From an uncultured Lachnospiraceae bacterium (lineage in GTDB: Bacteria > Bacillota > Clostridia > Eubacteriales > Anaerofustaceae), in contig CALWKX010000006.1 in assembly GCA_944381375.1 (NCBI GenBank), positions 30,684 to 94,683 of the forward strand: a DNA stretch of 64,000 bases, read 5' to 3'. A program made the translations under genes and the position numbers. Shown here in pieces: positions 9,109-18,232 of this stretch (position 1 is the stretch's first letter; each line of letters starts with the position of its first letter). The notes below the pieces were generated by a model, which saw only the letters and a list, made by a program, of their open reading frames with translations, ran no database searches and was not told the origin of the DNA.

Positions 9109-12100
9109 CTATTCGTCCTTAAGGAGCGAATCGACAATATCTTCCTTGAGTTCTTTTGTAAGATTCATCAAATCTTCTTCACTCGGCTCAATATCGTCTT
9201 CTTGCGCATCATCGTCCAATTCATCGTCCGTGTTTGCAGTCATATCAAAATTTTTATCGTCATCATATTCATCTTCATCATCGTTATTGCCGTAACCTGC
9301 GCTATCTTCCATGTCATCGTCAAAGTCGAACATGACGGTATCTTCACCTATTGTCTTCTGCTTTATAAGCGGAGAAGCCGGCGAAGCGTCCACATCCTCA
9401 GTTATTTCTATTATTTCATTATTTTCACTGAGCACGTTAATGTCAAGGCACAGACTCTGGAATTCTTTTATCAGAACCTTGAATGATTCAGGTATTCCGG
9501 GCTGCGGTATGTTTTCGCCCTTCACAATAGCCTCGTAAGCTTTTACTCTTCCGATCACATCGTCGCTCTTTACGGTAAGGATTTCCTGGAGCACATTCGC
9601 CGCTCCGTACGCTTCGAGAGCCCAGACTTCCATTTCTCCGAATCTTTGGCCTCCGAACTGAGCTTTACCGCCCAAAGGCTGCTGAGTAACAAGCGAATAA
9701 GGTCCTGTGGAACGTGAATGCATTTTGTCATCAACGAGGTGGTGAAGTTTCAGCATATACATATAACCTACTGTCACGGGATTTACGAATTTTTCTCCCG
9801 TTCTGCCGTCATAAAGCTCAACTTTACCAGTTTTGTCGAAACCTGCTTTTTCAAGGCATTCTATTACATCGTCTTCGCTGGCGCCGTCAAATACAGGAGT
9901 GGCTATTTCCCAGCCCAAGGCTTTGGCCGCCATTCCCAGATGAACTTCGAATACTTGTCCGATATTCATTCTGGAAGGCACGCCGAGAGGAGACAGCACT
10001 ATTTCCAGAGGCGTTCCGTCCGGCAAAAACGGCATATCTTCCTCAGGCAGAATTCTGGAAATAACGCCTTTGTTTCCGTGGCGTCCTGCCATTTTGTCGC
10101 CGACTGATATTTTTCTTTTTACTGCTACATATACGCGAACAAGCTTATTTACTCCCGGCTTAAGCTCGTCTCCGTTTTCTCTTGTGAATTCCTTTACATC
10201 TACAACGATACCGCTTTCGCCGTGAGGCACTTTAAGAGAAGTGTCTCTGACTTCACGCGATTTTTCTCCGAAGATAGCTCTCAGCAGTCTTTCTTCTGCG
10301 GAAAGATCCGTCTCCCCTTTGGGGGTAACTTTGCCAACCAGGACGTCATCACTGCTCACTTCAGCGCCTATTCTTACTACGCCGTTAGCGTCCAGATTTT
10401 TGAGCGCATCTTCGCCGACATTCGGTATTTCCCTCGTTATTTCTTCAGGACCGAGCTTAGTCTCTCGAGCTTCCGCTTCATATTCTTCTATGTGGATAGA
10501 TGTATAAACATCGTCTTTTACGAGTTTTTCACTTATAAGTATTGCGTCCTCAAAATTATAGCCTTCCCATGTCATAAATCCTATAAGCACGTTTCTGCCC
10601 AAAGCGAGATCACCCTTATCCGTGCTGGGTCCGTCAGCTATAACTTCTCCGGCTTCGATATGCTCTCCGACTTTTACAATCGGGCGCTGATTAATGCAAG
10701 TACCCTGATTTGAACGCTTGAATTTAAGCAGCGGGTATTTATCGAGTTGCTTTGTATTATCGTTGCGCACCAAAATCTGGCGGCCTTCCACACGCTCTAC
10801 TGTGCCGGATTCTTTGGCGAGCACGCATACTCCCGAATCCTTGGCCGTCTTATATTCTATGCCAGTACCTACAATAGGCGCCTGCGGATTGAGCAAAGGC
10901 ACTGCCTGACGCTGCATGTTCGCTCCCATCAAAGCGCGGTTGGCGTCGTCATTTTCAAGGAACGGAATCAGCGACGTCGCTACCGATACGATCTGGCGCG
11001 GAGATATATCCATATATTGAACATTTTTAGCTTCTACAGTAACAAAATCACGGAGCTTGCCTGTTCTTCCGGTTACTCTTTCATGCACGAAGCAACCGTT
11101 TTCATCAAGCGGCTCATTTGCCTGAGCTATTGTATATTTGCCTTCTTCGTCAGCCGTTATATAATCAATTGTGCCCGTCACGCGCCCGTCTACGACTTTG
11201 CGATACGGTGTTTCGATAAATCCGTATTTGTTAACTCTGGCGTATGTGCTGAGCGAACCGATAAGACCGATATTAGGACCTTCCGGCGTTTCTATAGGGC
11301 ATATTCTTCCGTAGTGTGAATGATGAACGTCTCTTACGTCGAATCCGGCTCTTTCTCTCGAAAGGCCGCCCGGCCCGAGCGCGGAAAGCCTTCTTTTGTG
11401 CGTAAGTTCTCCCAGCGGGTTTGTTTGATCCATGAATTGCGAAAGTTGTGACGAACCGAAAAATTCTTTCAGCGAAGCGCTTACGGGACGTATATTAACA
11501 AGCTTCTGCGGGGTGATTTCCTCCGGTTCCAATACGGCTATACCGGCCATTCTTTCACGCACGCTTCTTTCGAGGCGCGATAGACCTATGCGGAATTGAT
11601 TTTGCAAAAGTTCTCCGACAGAGCGTAATCTTCTGTTGCCAAGATGGTCTATATCGTCAAGCTCTCCGATGCCATGATCAAGACCGAGATTATAATTTAC
11701 GGCTGAAATGATATCGTTTGCGGTTATGGTTTTCGCAAGCAGATCATTTTTATTTTCTTTTAAAAGTTCTGCGAGCTGCTTGCCGCTTTTATTTTCGTTC
11801 AGGATTTTTTCGAGCTGTTCGGTTGCGACCATATCGTCGATTCCGGCTTCATCCAAAATCTCTTTATCTACTCCGTATGCGGCGGCATCAACAACGCCGT
11901 TGCCGATAACAATAAAATCATTGTCGTCTTCCACTTTTATTGTAACGCGGTTAATGCCGCAGTTTTGGATCGCCCATGCGGTTTTTTCATCAATTGTATC
12001 GCCTTTTGCGCACAAAAGCTCCCCTGTTTTGGGGTCGGCGATGTTTTCGGCGCTTATTTGTCCAGTTATTCTCAACGCAAGGGCCAGTTTTTTGTTGAGC

Positions 12101-12918
12101 TTATAGCGGCCCACATGCATAAGATCATAACGTTTCGGGTCGAAAAACATAGACATGAACAGCGGGCGCGCGGAATCTATCGTTGCGGGTTCGCCCGGAC
12201 GCAGTCTTTTATATATTTCGGTAAGTCCTGTCTCCACTGAATCTGAAACGTCTTTTTGAAGCGTAGCAAGAAGGCGTTTTTCTTCGCCGAACGTTTCGAT
12301 TATTTTCGCGTCAGTTCCAAGGCCTATTGCCCTGAGCAAAACACTTATCGGTATTTTTCTGGTCCTGTCAACTCTTACATATAAAATATCGTTTGAGTCT
12401 GTTTCAAATTCCAGCCATGCGCCTCTATTGGGTATTATCTGCGAGGCATAAAGGTCTTTGCCGTGCTTATCTATTTCTTTTGAAAAGTAAGCTCCTGGAG
12501 AACGAACGAGCTGGCTTACCACAACTCTTTCGGCTCCGTTTATTATAAACGTACCCGTATTGGTCATGACGGGAAAATCAGCCATATATATATGCTGTTC
12601 TTTTATTTCCCCTGTAGTTTTGTTGGTAAGGCGGATTTTGATTTTAAGGGACGCAGAATAATTGGCGTCGCGTTCCTTACACTCTTCAACGTCGTATTTT
12701 GGTTTTGAATCTAATGAATAATCAATAAATTCAAGGTAGAGGTTGCCTGAAAAATCGACTATTGGATTGATATCGTTGAATACTTCCATAAGACCTTTTT
12801 TCAGAAACCAATCATATGACGACTTTTGTATCTCGATAAGATAAGGCAGATCCATTACATCGCCTATGCGGGAAAAGCTCATTCTTTCCCTTTTGCCGAT
12901 TTGCTCGCTGTGTACCAA
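9109..12918 (-). CDS. rpoB: RNA polymerase beta subunit
   Basis: Full-length beta subunit (1269 residues). The rifampicin pocket is wild-type in appearance ([20 protein letters not shown] then ALGPGGL), followed by the conserved [11 protein letters not shown] and [12 protein letters not shown] segments. The start is TTG after GGAG, and [19 protein letters not shown] aligns with known starts. The last 90 or so residues form an unusually long Asp/Glu-rich tail. rpoBC here is not preceded by rplJL; it has its own consensus promoter and a roughly 150-base leader containing a terminator-like hairpin. Confidence 0.98.
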   Translation of the reverse strand: MVHSEQIGKRERMSFSRIGDVMDLPYLIEIQKSSYDWFLKKGLMEVFNDINPIVDFSGNLYLEFIDYSLDSKPKYDVEECKERDANYSASLKIKIRLTNKTTGEIKEQHIYMADFPVMTNTGTFIINGAERVVVSQLVRSPGAYFSKEIDKHGKDLYASQIIPNRGAWLEFETDSNDILYVRVDRTRKIPISVLLRAIGLGTDAKIIETFGEEKRLLATLQKDVSDSVETGLTEIYKRLRPGEPATIDSARPLFMSMFFDPKRYDLMHVGRYKLNKKLALALRITGQISAENIADPKTGELLCAKGDTIDEKTAWAIQNCGINRVTIKVEDDNDFIVIGNGVVDAAAYGVDKEILDEAGIDDMVATEQLEKILNENKSGKQLAELLKENKNDLLAKTITANDIISAVNYNLGLDHGIGELDDIDHLGNRRLRSVGELLQNQFRIGLSRLERSVRERMAGIAVLEPEEITPQKLVNIRPVSASLKEFFGSSQLSQFMDQTNPLGELTHKRRLSALGPGGLSRERAGFDVRDVHHSHYGRICPIETPEGPNIGLIGSLSTYARVNKYGFIETPYRKVVDGRVTGTIDYITADEEGKYTIAQANEPLDENGCFVHERVTGRTGKLRDFVTVEAKNVQYMDISPRQIVSVATSLIPFLENDDANRALMGANMQRQAVPLLNPQAPIVGTGIEYKTAKDSGVCVLAKESGTVERVEGRQILVRNDNTKQLDKYPLLKFKRSNQGTCINQRPIVKVGEHIEAGEVIADGPSTDKGDLALGRNVLIGFMTWEGYNFEDAILISEKLVKDDVYTSIHIEEYEAEARETKLGPEEITREIPNVGEDALKNLDANGVVRIGAEVSSDDVLVGKVTPKGETDLSAEERLLRAIFGEKSREVRDTSLKVPHGESGIVVDVKEFTRENGDELKPGVNKLVRVYVAVKRKISVGDKMAGRHGNKGVISRILPEEDMPFLPDGTPLEIVLSPLGVPSRMNIGQVFEVHLGMAAKALGWEIATPVFDGASEDDVIECLEKAGFDKTGKVELYDGRTGEKFVNPVTVGYMYMLKLHHLVDDKMHSRSTGPYSLVTQQPLGGKAQFGGQRFGEMEVWALEAYGAANVLQEILTVKSDDVIGRVKAYEAIVKGENIPQPGIPESFKVLIKEFQSLCLDINVLSENNEIIEITEDVDASPASPLIKQKTIGEDTVMFDFDDDMEDSAGYGNNDDEDEYDDDKNFDMTANTDDELDDDAQEDDIEPSEEDLMNLTKELKEDIVDSLLKDE

Positions 12919-12948
12919 TTTTTATCTCCTTACAATTGTTGAAAGACG

Positions 12949-13004
12949 AAAAAAACGCACTTAATTTTTTCCCGGCTATTCAGCTCAAATGTTGTGTTAA
13001 GTGC
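12949..13004 (-). terminator. Terminator-like hairpin inside the rpoB leader (possible attenuator)
   Basis: On the minus strand GCACTTAA (13004-12997) pairs with TTAAGTGC (12964-12957), then a G and seven T. It lies between the rpoB promoter and the rpoB start, so polymerase must read through it. A second small hairpin, GCGTG-AAA-CACGC (13036-13024), precedes it. The inner loop is long (32 bases), leaving room for a competing structure, but I could not define an anti-terminator. Confidence 0.65.
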
Positions 13005-13075
13005 TTCCTTTCGACTCTTTTTTGCGTGTTTCACGCTCAAAATCAGTAATTTATTTAGTTCATTCGCGAGCAAGT

Positions 13076-13104
13076 ATTATATAATAAAAAAATTAATTTG
13101 TCAA
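13076..13104 (-). promoter_or_regulatory. Perfect consensus promoter of rpoBC
   Basis: On the minus strand TTGACA (13104-13099), 17 bases, TATAAT (13081-13076): both hexamers match sigma-A consensus exactly. The start is expected near 13069, giving a leader of about 150 bases. Confidence 0.9.
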
Positions 13105-13134
13105 CTATATTGATGATTTTTTTTGTTTTTTGAG

Positions 13135-13243
13135 CGCGCGAGCGCGCATGCAGTGCGTATGCACTAATGCAGTGCTCGCGCGTGGGCGGGTGGGGAGGGG
13201 AAACAAGGCGCGCTGTATCGCGCAAGCGGCACTTGTGCGCCTT
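13135..13243. repeat. GC-rich hairpins with a G-quadruplex motif
   Basis: CGCGCGAGC (13135-13143) pairs with GCTCGCGCG (13174-13182) around an inner AGTGC/GCACT stem. It is followed by GGGCGGGTGGGGAGGGG (13184-13200), a canonical G-quadruplex motif with one-base loops. A second hairpin, AAGGCGC (13205-13211) with GCGCCTT (13237-13243), abuts the yibE-like stop and may end its transcript. The stretch from 12919 to 13244 holds only this and the rpoB leader. Confidence 0.6.
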
Positions 13244-13244
13244 A

Positions 13245-14387
13245 TTAATACAAGCTGCTCTTTTTCAGCACTTTCGCCGTTAAAAACGCTGTTACAGGCA
13301 TGCTCAGCGTCATCCCAATAGCAGCAGCCAGGAATCTGAAAAATTGCGTTGATATAACATCCATATTCATAAGCTCGTAAAGAGGCGTATCATAAGCAGC
13401 ATATATAAGCCATGTGGGCATTATACTTGCTATCAGTACGAAAAAAATCGTATTTATATTATCGGCAATATAATCCCTGCCTGCCTTAAATCCACTTAAA
13501 AACAATTTTTTGAAAGATATATACGGATTTACTTTTTTTGCAGTTTCAATTTCCCATGCAACGTTTTGGCACACATTAAGTATCCCTCCGAATCCTATAA
13601 GCATTACACATGCAAACAAAAGTCCCGAAAAATCTATATCAACATGGTTTGGAGTATAAAACAACATATTCAATTCGGTCTCTCCAAGTCCTGTTATTTT
13701 AGCGGTTTTTTCCATTATAAATCCCGTTACTCCGGCCAATCCGACTCCTATTACCGTACCTATAAGCGCCGCTGTATTCGGAATTGTAAAACCTTCGTCC
13801 AATACCGTATTCAGCAATGCAAGAATAATGCACACAGGTATCATCAAAAGCGCTGGAGAAACACCTTTTAAAACAAGAGGTACAAAATAAAACATAAGGC
13901 TTAATGCACAAAACCCGACATTTATTATCACTTTTACACCTTTCAACAAACCGATAATTAAAAGAAGGGCTATAAGCACTGCTGAAAAAACAACAAACCA
14001 ATTTATTCTGAAATAATCATATACATATATATTCGCTATGTCGCTGCCATCTTCCGTAAGCTGAGCCGAAAGCATTACCTTCGTGCCTACTTCCATTATA
14101 AGCTGCTGCGGCTGAGAATAATTCACATTAACCTGTATTTCATATACTCTGCCTTCAAATGGGCCTGTGAGTATTTCTATTTCGCAGATCTGTCTTAACA
14201 TATTATATCCCAATGTACCGTCTTCGTTAGGAGTAATTTTCTCCACACGGCTTACATTACCCATATAATATACTACATTCGCCGTTTGCGTACTTTGCTG
14301 CGAACTGTCCGTCTCATCGGCAAAAACAGATGTTGCTGGAACAGCGGTTAATATTGTCAGTATAAACAATGCAATAAGCCTTTTCAT
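13245..14387 (-). CDS. YibE/F-family membrane protein, 380 residues
   Basis: A signal peptide (residues 1-23, ending near VFADE), an extracytoplasmic domain of about 110 residues, then about eight membrane helices, which is the usual YibE/F architecture. The function of the family is not established. A membrane segment carries the conserved ALLNTVLDEGFTIPN stretch. The start has AAAGGTG at good distance. It is divergent from a TetR-family gene across 169 bases, so that regulator may control it. That link is inferred from position only. Confidence 0.85.
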   Translation of the reverse strand: MKRLIALFILTILTAVPATSVFADETDSSQQSTQTANVVYYMGNVSRVEKITPNEDGTLGYNMLRQICEIEILTGPFEGRVYEIQVNVNYSQPQQLIMEVGTKVMLSAQLTEDGSDIANIYVYDYFRINWFVVFSAVLIALLLIIGLLKGVKVIINVGFCALSLMFYFVPLVLKGVSPALLMIPVCIILALLNTVLDEGFTIPNTAALIGTVIGVGLAGVTGFIMEKTAKITGLGETELNMLFYTPNHVDIDFSGLLFACVMLIGFGGILNVCQNVAWEIETAKKVNPYISFKKLFLSGFKAGRDYIADNINTIFFVLIASIMPTWLIYAAYDTPLYELMNMDVISTQFFRFLAAAIGMTLSMPVTAFLTAKVLKKSSLY

Positions 14388-14500
14388 TCTTTAAGCACCT
14401 TTTTTACATTTTACGAGCTCATTTTAACACAAATATCGTTCATTACATAATCCAACAATATTTTATTGTCAATTCATATACTATGATTTTGCACACAGTG

Positions 14501-14529
14501 TTGTTTTATTCACATTAATCATATATAAT
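14501..14529 (+). promoter_or_regulatory. Promoter of the TetR-family gene
   Basis: TTGTTT (14501-14506), a 17-base spacer, TATAAT (14524-14529). A short dyad ACACAGTGT (14493-14501) touches the -35 and could be part of an autoregulatory operator, but this is weak. Confidence 0.6.
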
Positions 14530-14556
14530 TATATTCAAACTATTTTAAGGAGCCGT

Positions 14557-15123
14557 TTGATGCACAACACAAAAACAGACAGAAGAGTAAAATATACAAA
14601 ACTTGCATTGAGACAAAGCCTCATGGAACTGTTAGAGAAAAAAAACATAAATAAAATAACGGTTAAAGAAATTTGCGAAAGAGCCGATATAAACAGAGGC
14701 ACTTTTTATTCTCATTACAAAGACGCCTATGACTTAATGAATCAAATTGAAGACGAACTGAGAACAGAAGTTGAACAAACGATTGCTAAACATCAAACGC
14801 AAGCTATGTTTACACTTGATTTTATACATGAGATAATTGAGAGCATATACGTCAACAGAGATCTGTGCAAAGTACTGCTTGGAGAAAACGGCGACATTGC
14901 ATTCATAAAAAAAATTATTTACATAGCGCACGACCGGTTTATAGAGCAATGCAAAGAAATATATGATGAAAAAAGTGATGAATATTATGAGTATTACTAT
15001 GAATTCGTTGTAAACGGCTGCATCGGAATTATACGCCGCTGGGTAAACAACGGTTTTTCCGAAAGCCCTGATTTTATTTCAAATCTTATACTGTATTTAG
15101 CGGCAAACGCAATAAACGGATGA
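14557..15123 (+). CDS. TetR/AcrR-family transcriptional regulator, 188 residues
   Basis: N-terminal TetR helix-turn-helix: TVKEICERADINRGTFYSHY at about residues 35-54 is the typical two-helix motif. An all-helical ligand or dimerisation domain with a C-terminal TetR_C-like hydrophobic region follows. AAGGAG precedes the ATG. The DhaS/YbiH-like layout (LxxxLMELLEKKNINKITV at the start) is common in Clostridia. The likely target is the divergent YibE/F gene or itself; nothing in the sequence shows the inducer. Confidence 0.88.
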   Translation: MMHNTKTDRRVKYTKLALRQSLMELLEKKNINKITVKEICERADINRGTFYSHYKDAYDLMNQIEDELRTEVEQTIAKHQTQAMFTLDFIHEIIESIYVNRDLCKVLLGENGDIAFIKKIIYIAHDRFIEQCKEIYDEKSDEYYEYYYEFVVNGCIGIIRRWVNNGFSESPDFISNLILYLAANAING

Positions 15124-15191
15124 AATTTAATATTAATTTAAACTTAGCGCATTAATATATTTTATAAAATCAAAACAAGGAATAAATATTT

Positions 15192-15608
15192 ATGAGAAAT
15201 TTTATGTACGGGCGCTACGGAATTGATGAACTGGGCAAGTTCATGGCTATAATAATGCTTATTCTGTATTTTATAGGAGCATTGTTTCTTAAGGGAAATC
15301 TGTCAATAGCGTTCAGAACTGCGGCAGTCATTATTTTTATAATATTTTGTTTTAGAGTTTTCTCGCGCAATACAACAAAGCGCTATGATGAAAACACTGT
15401 ATTTTTGAATTTTAAAAATTCTGTTTCCGCGAAAAAATATAAAATCAGATCTTCAAAACGTTCGAAAACTAAAGCAAACAAAAACTCACAGGAATATGCA
15501 TTTTTCACGTGCGAGAACTGTGGCACTATAACACGAGTCCCGAAAGGCAAAGGCAAAATCATAATAACATGCCCTATATGCAAAAATAAATTCGAGGCGA
15601 AAAGCTGA
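15192..15608 (+). CDS. Two-helix membrane protein with C-terminal zinc ribbon, 138 residues
   Basis: Two N-terminal membrane helices (about residues 14-32 and 37-56), a basic linker rich in Lys and Ser, then a zinc ribbon CENCGTITRVPKGKGKI ending with CPICKNKFEAKS (about residues 103-135). It is the first gene of a tight three-gene set with a DUF5685 protein (3-base gap) and a J-domain protein (3-base gap). The ribbon on the cytoplasmic face could bind a client or nucleic acid; that is inference. Confidence 0.75.
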   Translation: MRNFMYGRYGIDELGKFMAIIMLILYFIGALFLKGNLSIAFRTAAVIIFIIFCFRVFSRNTTKRYDENTVFLNFKNSVSAKKYKIRSSKRSKTKANKNSQEYAFFTCENCGTITRVPKGKGKIIITCPICKNKFEAKS

Positions 15609-15611
15609 TAT

Positions 15612-16433
15612 ATGTTTGGCTATGCTGTTGCAAATAAGCAAATAATGACAGAGGACGAAATCAACCGCTATCGCGAAGTATACTGCGGGCTTTGTTCACG
15701 GCTCAAATACAAATACGGATTCACAGGCAGATTCGCGCTTACGTATGATATGGCGTTTCTTATTTTAGTTTTGTCATCTGCATATAATTGCGAAGGGAAA
15801 CGAAAACAGGCGCGGTGTGCGGTACATCCTGTAAAAAAACACAGCGAATGGACAAACGAAATAACTGATTACGCTGCTGATATGAACATAATTTTAGCTT
15901 ATCACAACGCTGTTGATGATGTAAAAGATGAAAATAACGTTTCGTCAAAGGCAAAAGCATTGTTACTTTCATCAAAAGCAGGCATGCTCAAAAATATTTA
16001 TGCTTCAAAATACGAAAAGATAGCCTGCTGTCTAAAACGTCTTACGCAAATAGAGGAAAGCGGAAAGTGCCTGCCGGATGAAGCAGGTAATATTTTCGGA
16101 AAAGTGATGTATGAAGTGTTTTTATACAAACAAGATAAATTGGGTGAAGAAATAAGCGACATGGCTTTTTCACTCGGGAAATTTATATATATTCTCGATG
16201 CATGCACTGATATTAAAAATGATATAAAAAAAAATAATTACAATCCTCTTATGGATATGTATAATGAAAAGGGCTCGATTATTGAATTTAAAGAAATTCT
16301 GGAAATGCTCTTAGGCGAGTGCGCTATCAAGTTCGAAAAATTGCCGATATCAAATGACGCTTCAATAATAAAAAATATACTTTTCAGCGGTATATGGCTG
16401 AAATATGAAGCCGCGTGCAATCAAATGAGGTAA
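15612..16433 (+). CDS. DUF5685-family protein, 273 residues
   Basis: The family signature is at the N-terminus: MFGYAVANKQIMTEDE, then YREVYCGLCSRLKYKYG with its paired cysteines, and AVHPVKKHSEW at about residue 71. It is mostly helical and has no signal peptide. Members are widespread in Firmicutes, commonly beside a J-domain gene as here, and have no assigned function. It starts three bases after the zinc-ribbon gene and ends three bases before the J-domain gene. Confidence 0.85.
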   Translation: MFGYAVANKQIMTEDEINRYREVYCGLCSRLKYKYGFTGRFALTYDMAFLILVLSSAYNCEGKRKQARCAVHPVKKHSEWTNEITDYAADMNIILAYHNAVDDVKDENNVSSKAKALLLSSKAGMLKNIYASKYEKIACCLKRLTQIEESGKCLPDEAGNIFGKVMYEVFLYKQDKLGEEISDMAFSLGKFIYILDACTDIKNDIKKNNYNPLMDMYNEKGSIIEFKEILEMLLGECAIKFEKLPISNDASIIKNILFSGIWLKYEAACNQMR

Positions 16434-16436
16434 CAT

Positions 16437-17129
16437 ATGAACAGGGATCCTTACGAAGTATTGGGAGTTACTCCCGATGCAAGCGATGAAGAAATTAAAA
16501 AAGCTTATTCCGCTCTGGCTAAAAAATACCATCCGGATCTGAACCCAGGCGACGCATATGCTGAGCAAAAAATGAAGGAAATAAACGCCGCTTATAATCA
16601 GATTATGAAGGGCGAAACTGATTCGGATGACACATATTACAAAAGACAATATTCTTCTGAAAGGGAACCGGGCTTTGAAGGTTTCGACTTTGGCGGATTT
16701 GGAGGATTCGGCGGATTTGGAGGATTCGGCGGGTTCGGATACGGAAGCGATTATTATACTTCGCCCAATGATCCGACAGAACCTAATGAGATACGCGCCG
16801 CGCGCAATTATATAAATGCCAAACATTACAAAGAAGCTTTAAATGTGCTCAACAATTATCAAAACCGCGACGCCAAATGGTACTATTTGAGCGCACTGGC
16901 CAATGACGGCATAGGAAACAGAATAACGGCTTTAGAGCATGCTAAAAAAGCCCGCGAACTTGATCCTGATGAACCTGCTTATGCCAATCTTTTAAATAAG
17001 CTGTCTTACAGCGGCGATTATTACCGCAGATCTTCCGAACCATACCGTCAGATAAAAGTAAATCCTGCTATGCTGTTTTGCAGTTTATGTTTTATGCAGT
17101 CATTTTGTTTTAGATTTAGATGTTTTTAG
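16437..17129 (+). CDS. J-domain protein with TPR-like C-terminus, 230 residues
   Basis: A canonical J domain (residues 1-62) with the HPD motif at 32-34. Next comes a Gly/Phe region encoded partly by an 18-base tandem repeat (16692-16709 and 16710-16727) giving [10 protein letters not shown] helical repeat region (about 110-190) resembles TPRs, and the end is hydrophobic and Cys-rich ([17 protein letters not shown]). It has no DnaJ zinc domain, so it is a DnaK co-chaperone of the specialised type. It probably recruits DnaK to whatever the DUF5685 and zinc-ribbon partners handle. Confidence 0.88.
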   Translation: MNRDPYEVLGVTPDASDEEIKKAYSALAKKYHPDLNPGDAYAEQKMKEINAAYNQIMKGETDSDDTYYKRQYSSEREPGFEGFDFGGFGGFGGFGGFGGFGYGSDYYTSPNDPTEPNEIRAARNYINAKHYKEALNVLNNYQNRDAKWYYLSALANDGIGNRITALEHAKKARELDPDEPAYANLLNKLSYSGDYYRRSSEPYRQIKVNPAMLFCSLCFMQSFCFRFRCF

Positions 17130-17130
17130 A

Positions 17131-17243
17131 AAAAAAGCAAGGGGCGGCGCCGGTGCCCGATAAAATCGGGCAAGAGCGCTTAAGCGCTCTTCGGCGCGTT
17201 AAGCCAAAGCTTAACGCGCGCCGGCGCCGCCCCTTGCTTTTTT
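17131..17243. terminator. Cloverleaf palindrome acting as bidirectional terminator
   Basis: A 23-bp perfect outer stem (17131-17153 with 17221-17243) begins with an A run and ends with a T run, so it can terminate both converging genes. Inside are three perfect hairpins in a row: TGCCCGAT-AAA-ATCGGGCA (17154-17172), AGAGCGCTTAAGCGCTCT (17173-17190), and an 11-bp stem (17194-17204 with 17209-17219, loop CAAA). The result is a 113-base cloverleaf. A related architecture occurs at 57690-57856. Confidence 0.9.
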
Positions 17244-17270
17244 AAAACGCGTCACAAACACTCCTGCTCA

Positions 17271-18014
17271 TCATAAAATCTTATACTCGGCAATTTTGAT
17301 GCGCCCTTTGATATCCATCTGTTCAGAATTGTAAAACCGTCTTTCAAAAATGTACTCGTAGTGCTGCAAAGATACTTCAAGACAAAGCATATATATTCCC
17401 ATATCTATCGAATTAAAATAACTTATCATTGCCTTCGGCAAACGTGCAGCCACATTTGTATCACGGTATACGGAAATTAAACCGTCTTTCCCCTCAACAT
17501 ACCACGGCTGTGTATTGCATGCACTCGGAGCGTAAAGAGAAGTTTTCAAAGCCTCTAATGCAGTATTTGAATCAAAATTTTCACTGAAAGGTTTTCTTAA
17601 GAAATCACGTCTGTCATATCTGAAATCCTTCTCGCCGCATTGCCCGAAAGCCAGCATTATAACAAAATCAAGACCGCCGGCATCGACCTTTTTTTCAGGC
17701 TTGGCAAGACCGTACCAGCAAACGCCAATATTATTAAGTGCAAAATACAAATCCATTTGTTCCAGCATATATCCCGCATTAATCAGATATCCCGGCTTCT
17801 TTTCACTGTACATCAATAAACAGTATTCTCCAAATTTAGCGCTGGTATCTCTGCGTTCTGCTATCTCAAAATTTACTTTTATATCGCCATCCAAAGGCAT
17901 AAGCATATCAAGTTTTTTCATTATGTTATCATAAACATCTTTGCTTATTTTACAGTCATCGCTGAAATCTCTCACGGATTTCCTTTTACACAAAGCTTCG
18001 AAATATTCTTTCAT
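17271..18014 (-). CDS. Nitroreductase family protein, 247 residues
   Basis: Nitroreductase-fold flavoprotein of the TM1586-like class, formed by two half-modules. The N-terminus CKRKSVRDFSD is the FMN-binding start, and YAPSACNTQPW (about residue 171) is the conserved second module. The start chosen is the ATG at 18014, because GGAGGATAAA lies directly before it; a longer frame from 18041 has no ribosome site. The substrate is unknown. It is monocistronic and ends at the cloverleaf terminator. Confidence 0.82.
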   Translation of the reverse strand: MKEYFEALCKRKSVRDFSDDCKISKDVYDNIMKKLDMLMPLDGDIKVNFEIAERRDTSAKFGEYCLLMYSEKKPGYLINAGYMLEQMDLYFALNNIGVCWYGLAKPEKKVDAGGLDFVIMLAFGQCGEKDFRYDRRDFLRKPFSENFDSNTALEALKTSLYAPSACNTQPWYVEGKDGLISVYRDTNVAARLPKAMISYFNSIDMGIYMLCLEVSLQHYEYIFERRFYNSEQMDIKGRIKIAEYKIL

Positions 18015-18190
18015 TTTATCCTCCTTTTCTGCGCACAGCAAATATCTTATCAGTTGCGCTTATATTCCTAAAGGTCATATATTCACTATACTTGATCGCT
18101 TTATATCACTAAATGTCAATATAACATATAAAATGACAGCGGTACAATATGCGAAGAACACGTATTCTAAAACCATGAATATTTTGCAAA

Positions 18191-18220
18191 AATAAAGCGC
18201 AGGTTAAAATCTGCGCTTTT
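18191..18220 (-). terminator. Terminator after the M23 endopeptidase gene
   Basis: AAAGCGCAG (18194-18202) pairs with CTGCGCTTT (18211-18219). On the minus strand it is followed by TTTATTTTT. Confidence 0.8.
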
Positions 18221-18232
18221 CCAATTGATCAT

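Noticed and set aside
5461..12918. Many long open frames antisense to rpoB and rpoC
   Set aside because: They follow the codon pattern of the real genes, lack ribosome sites and resemble no proteins.
16692..16727. 18-base tandem repeat as a mobile or variable element
   Set aside because: It encodes the Gly/Phe linker normal for J-domain proteins; length change would be in frame and mild.
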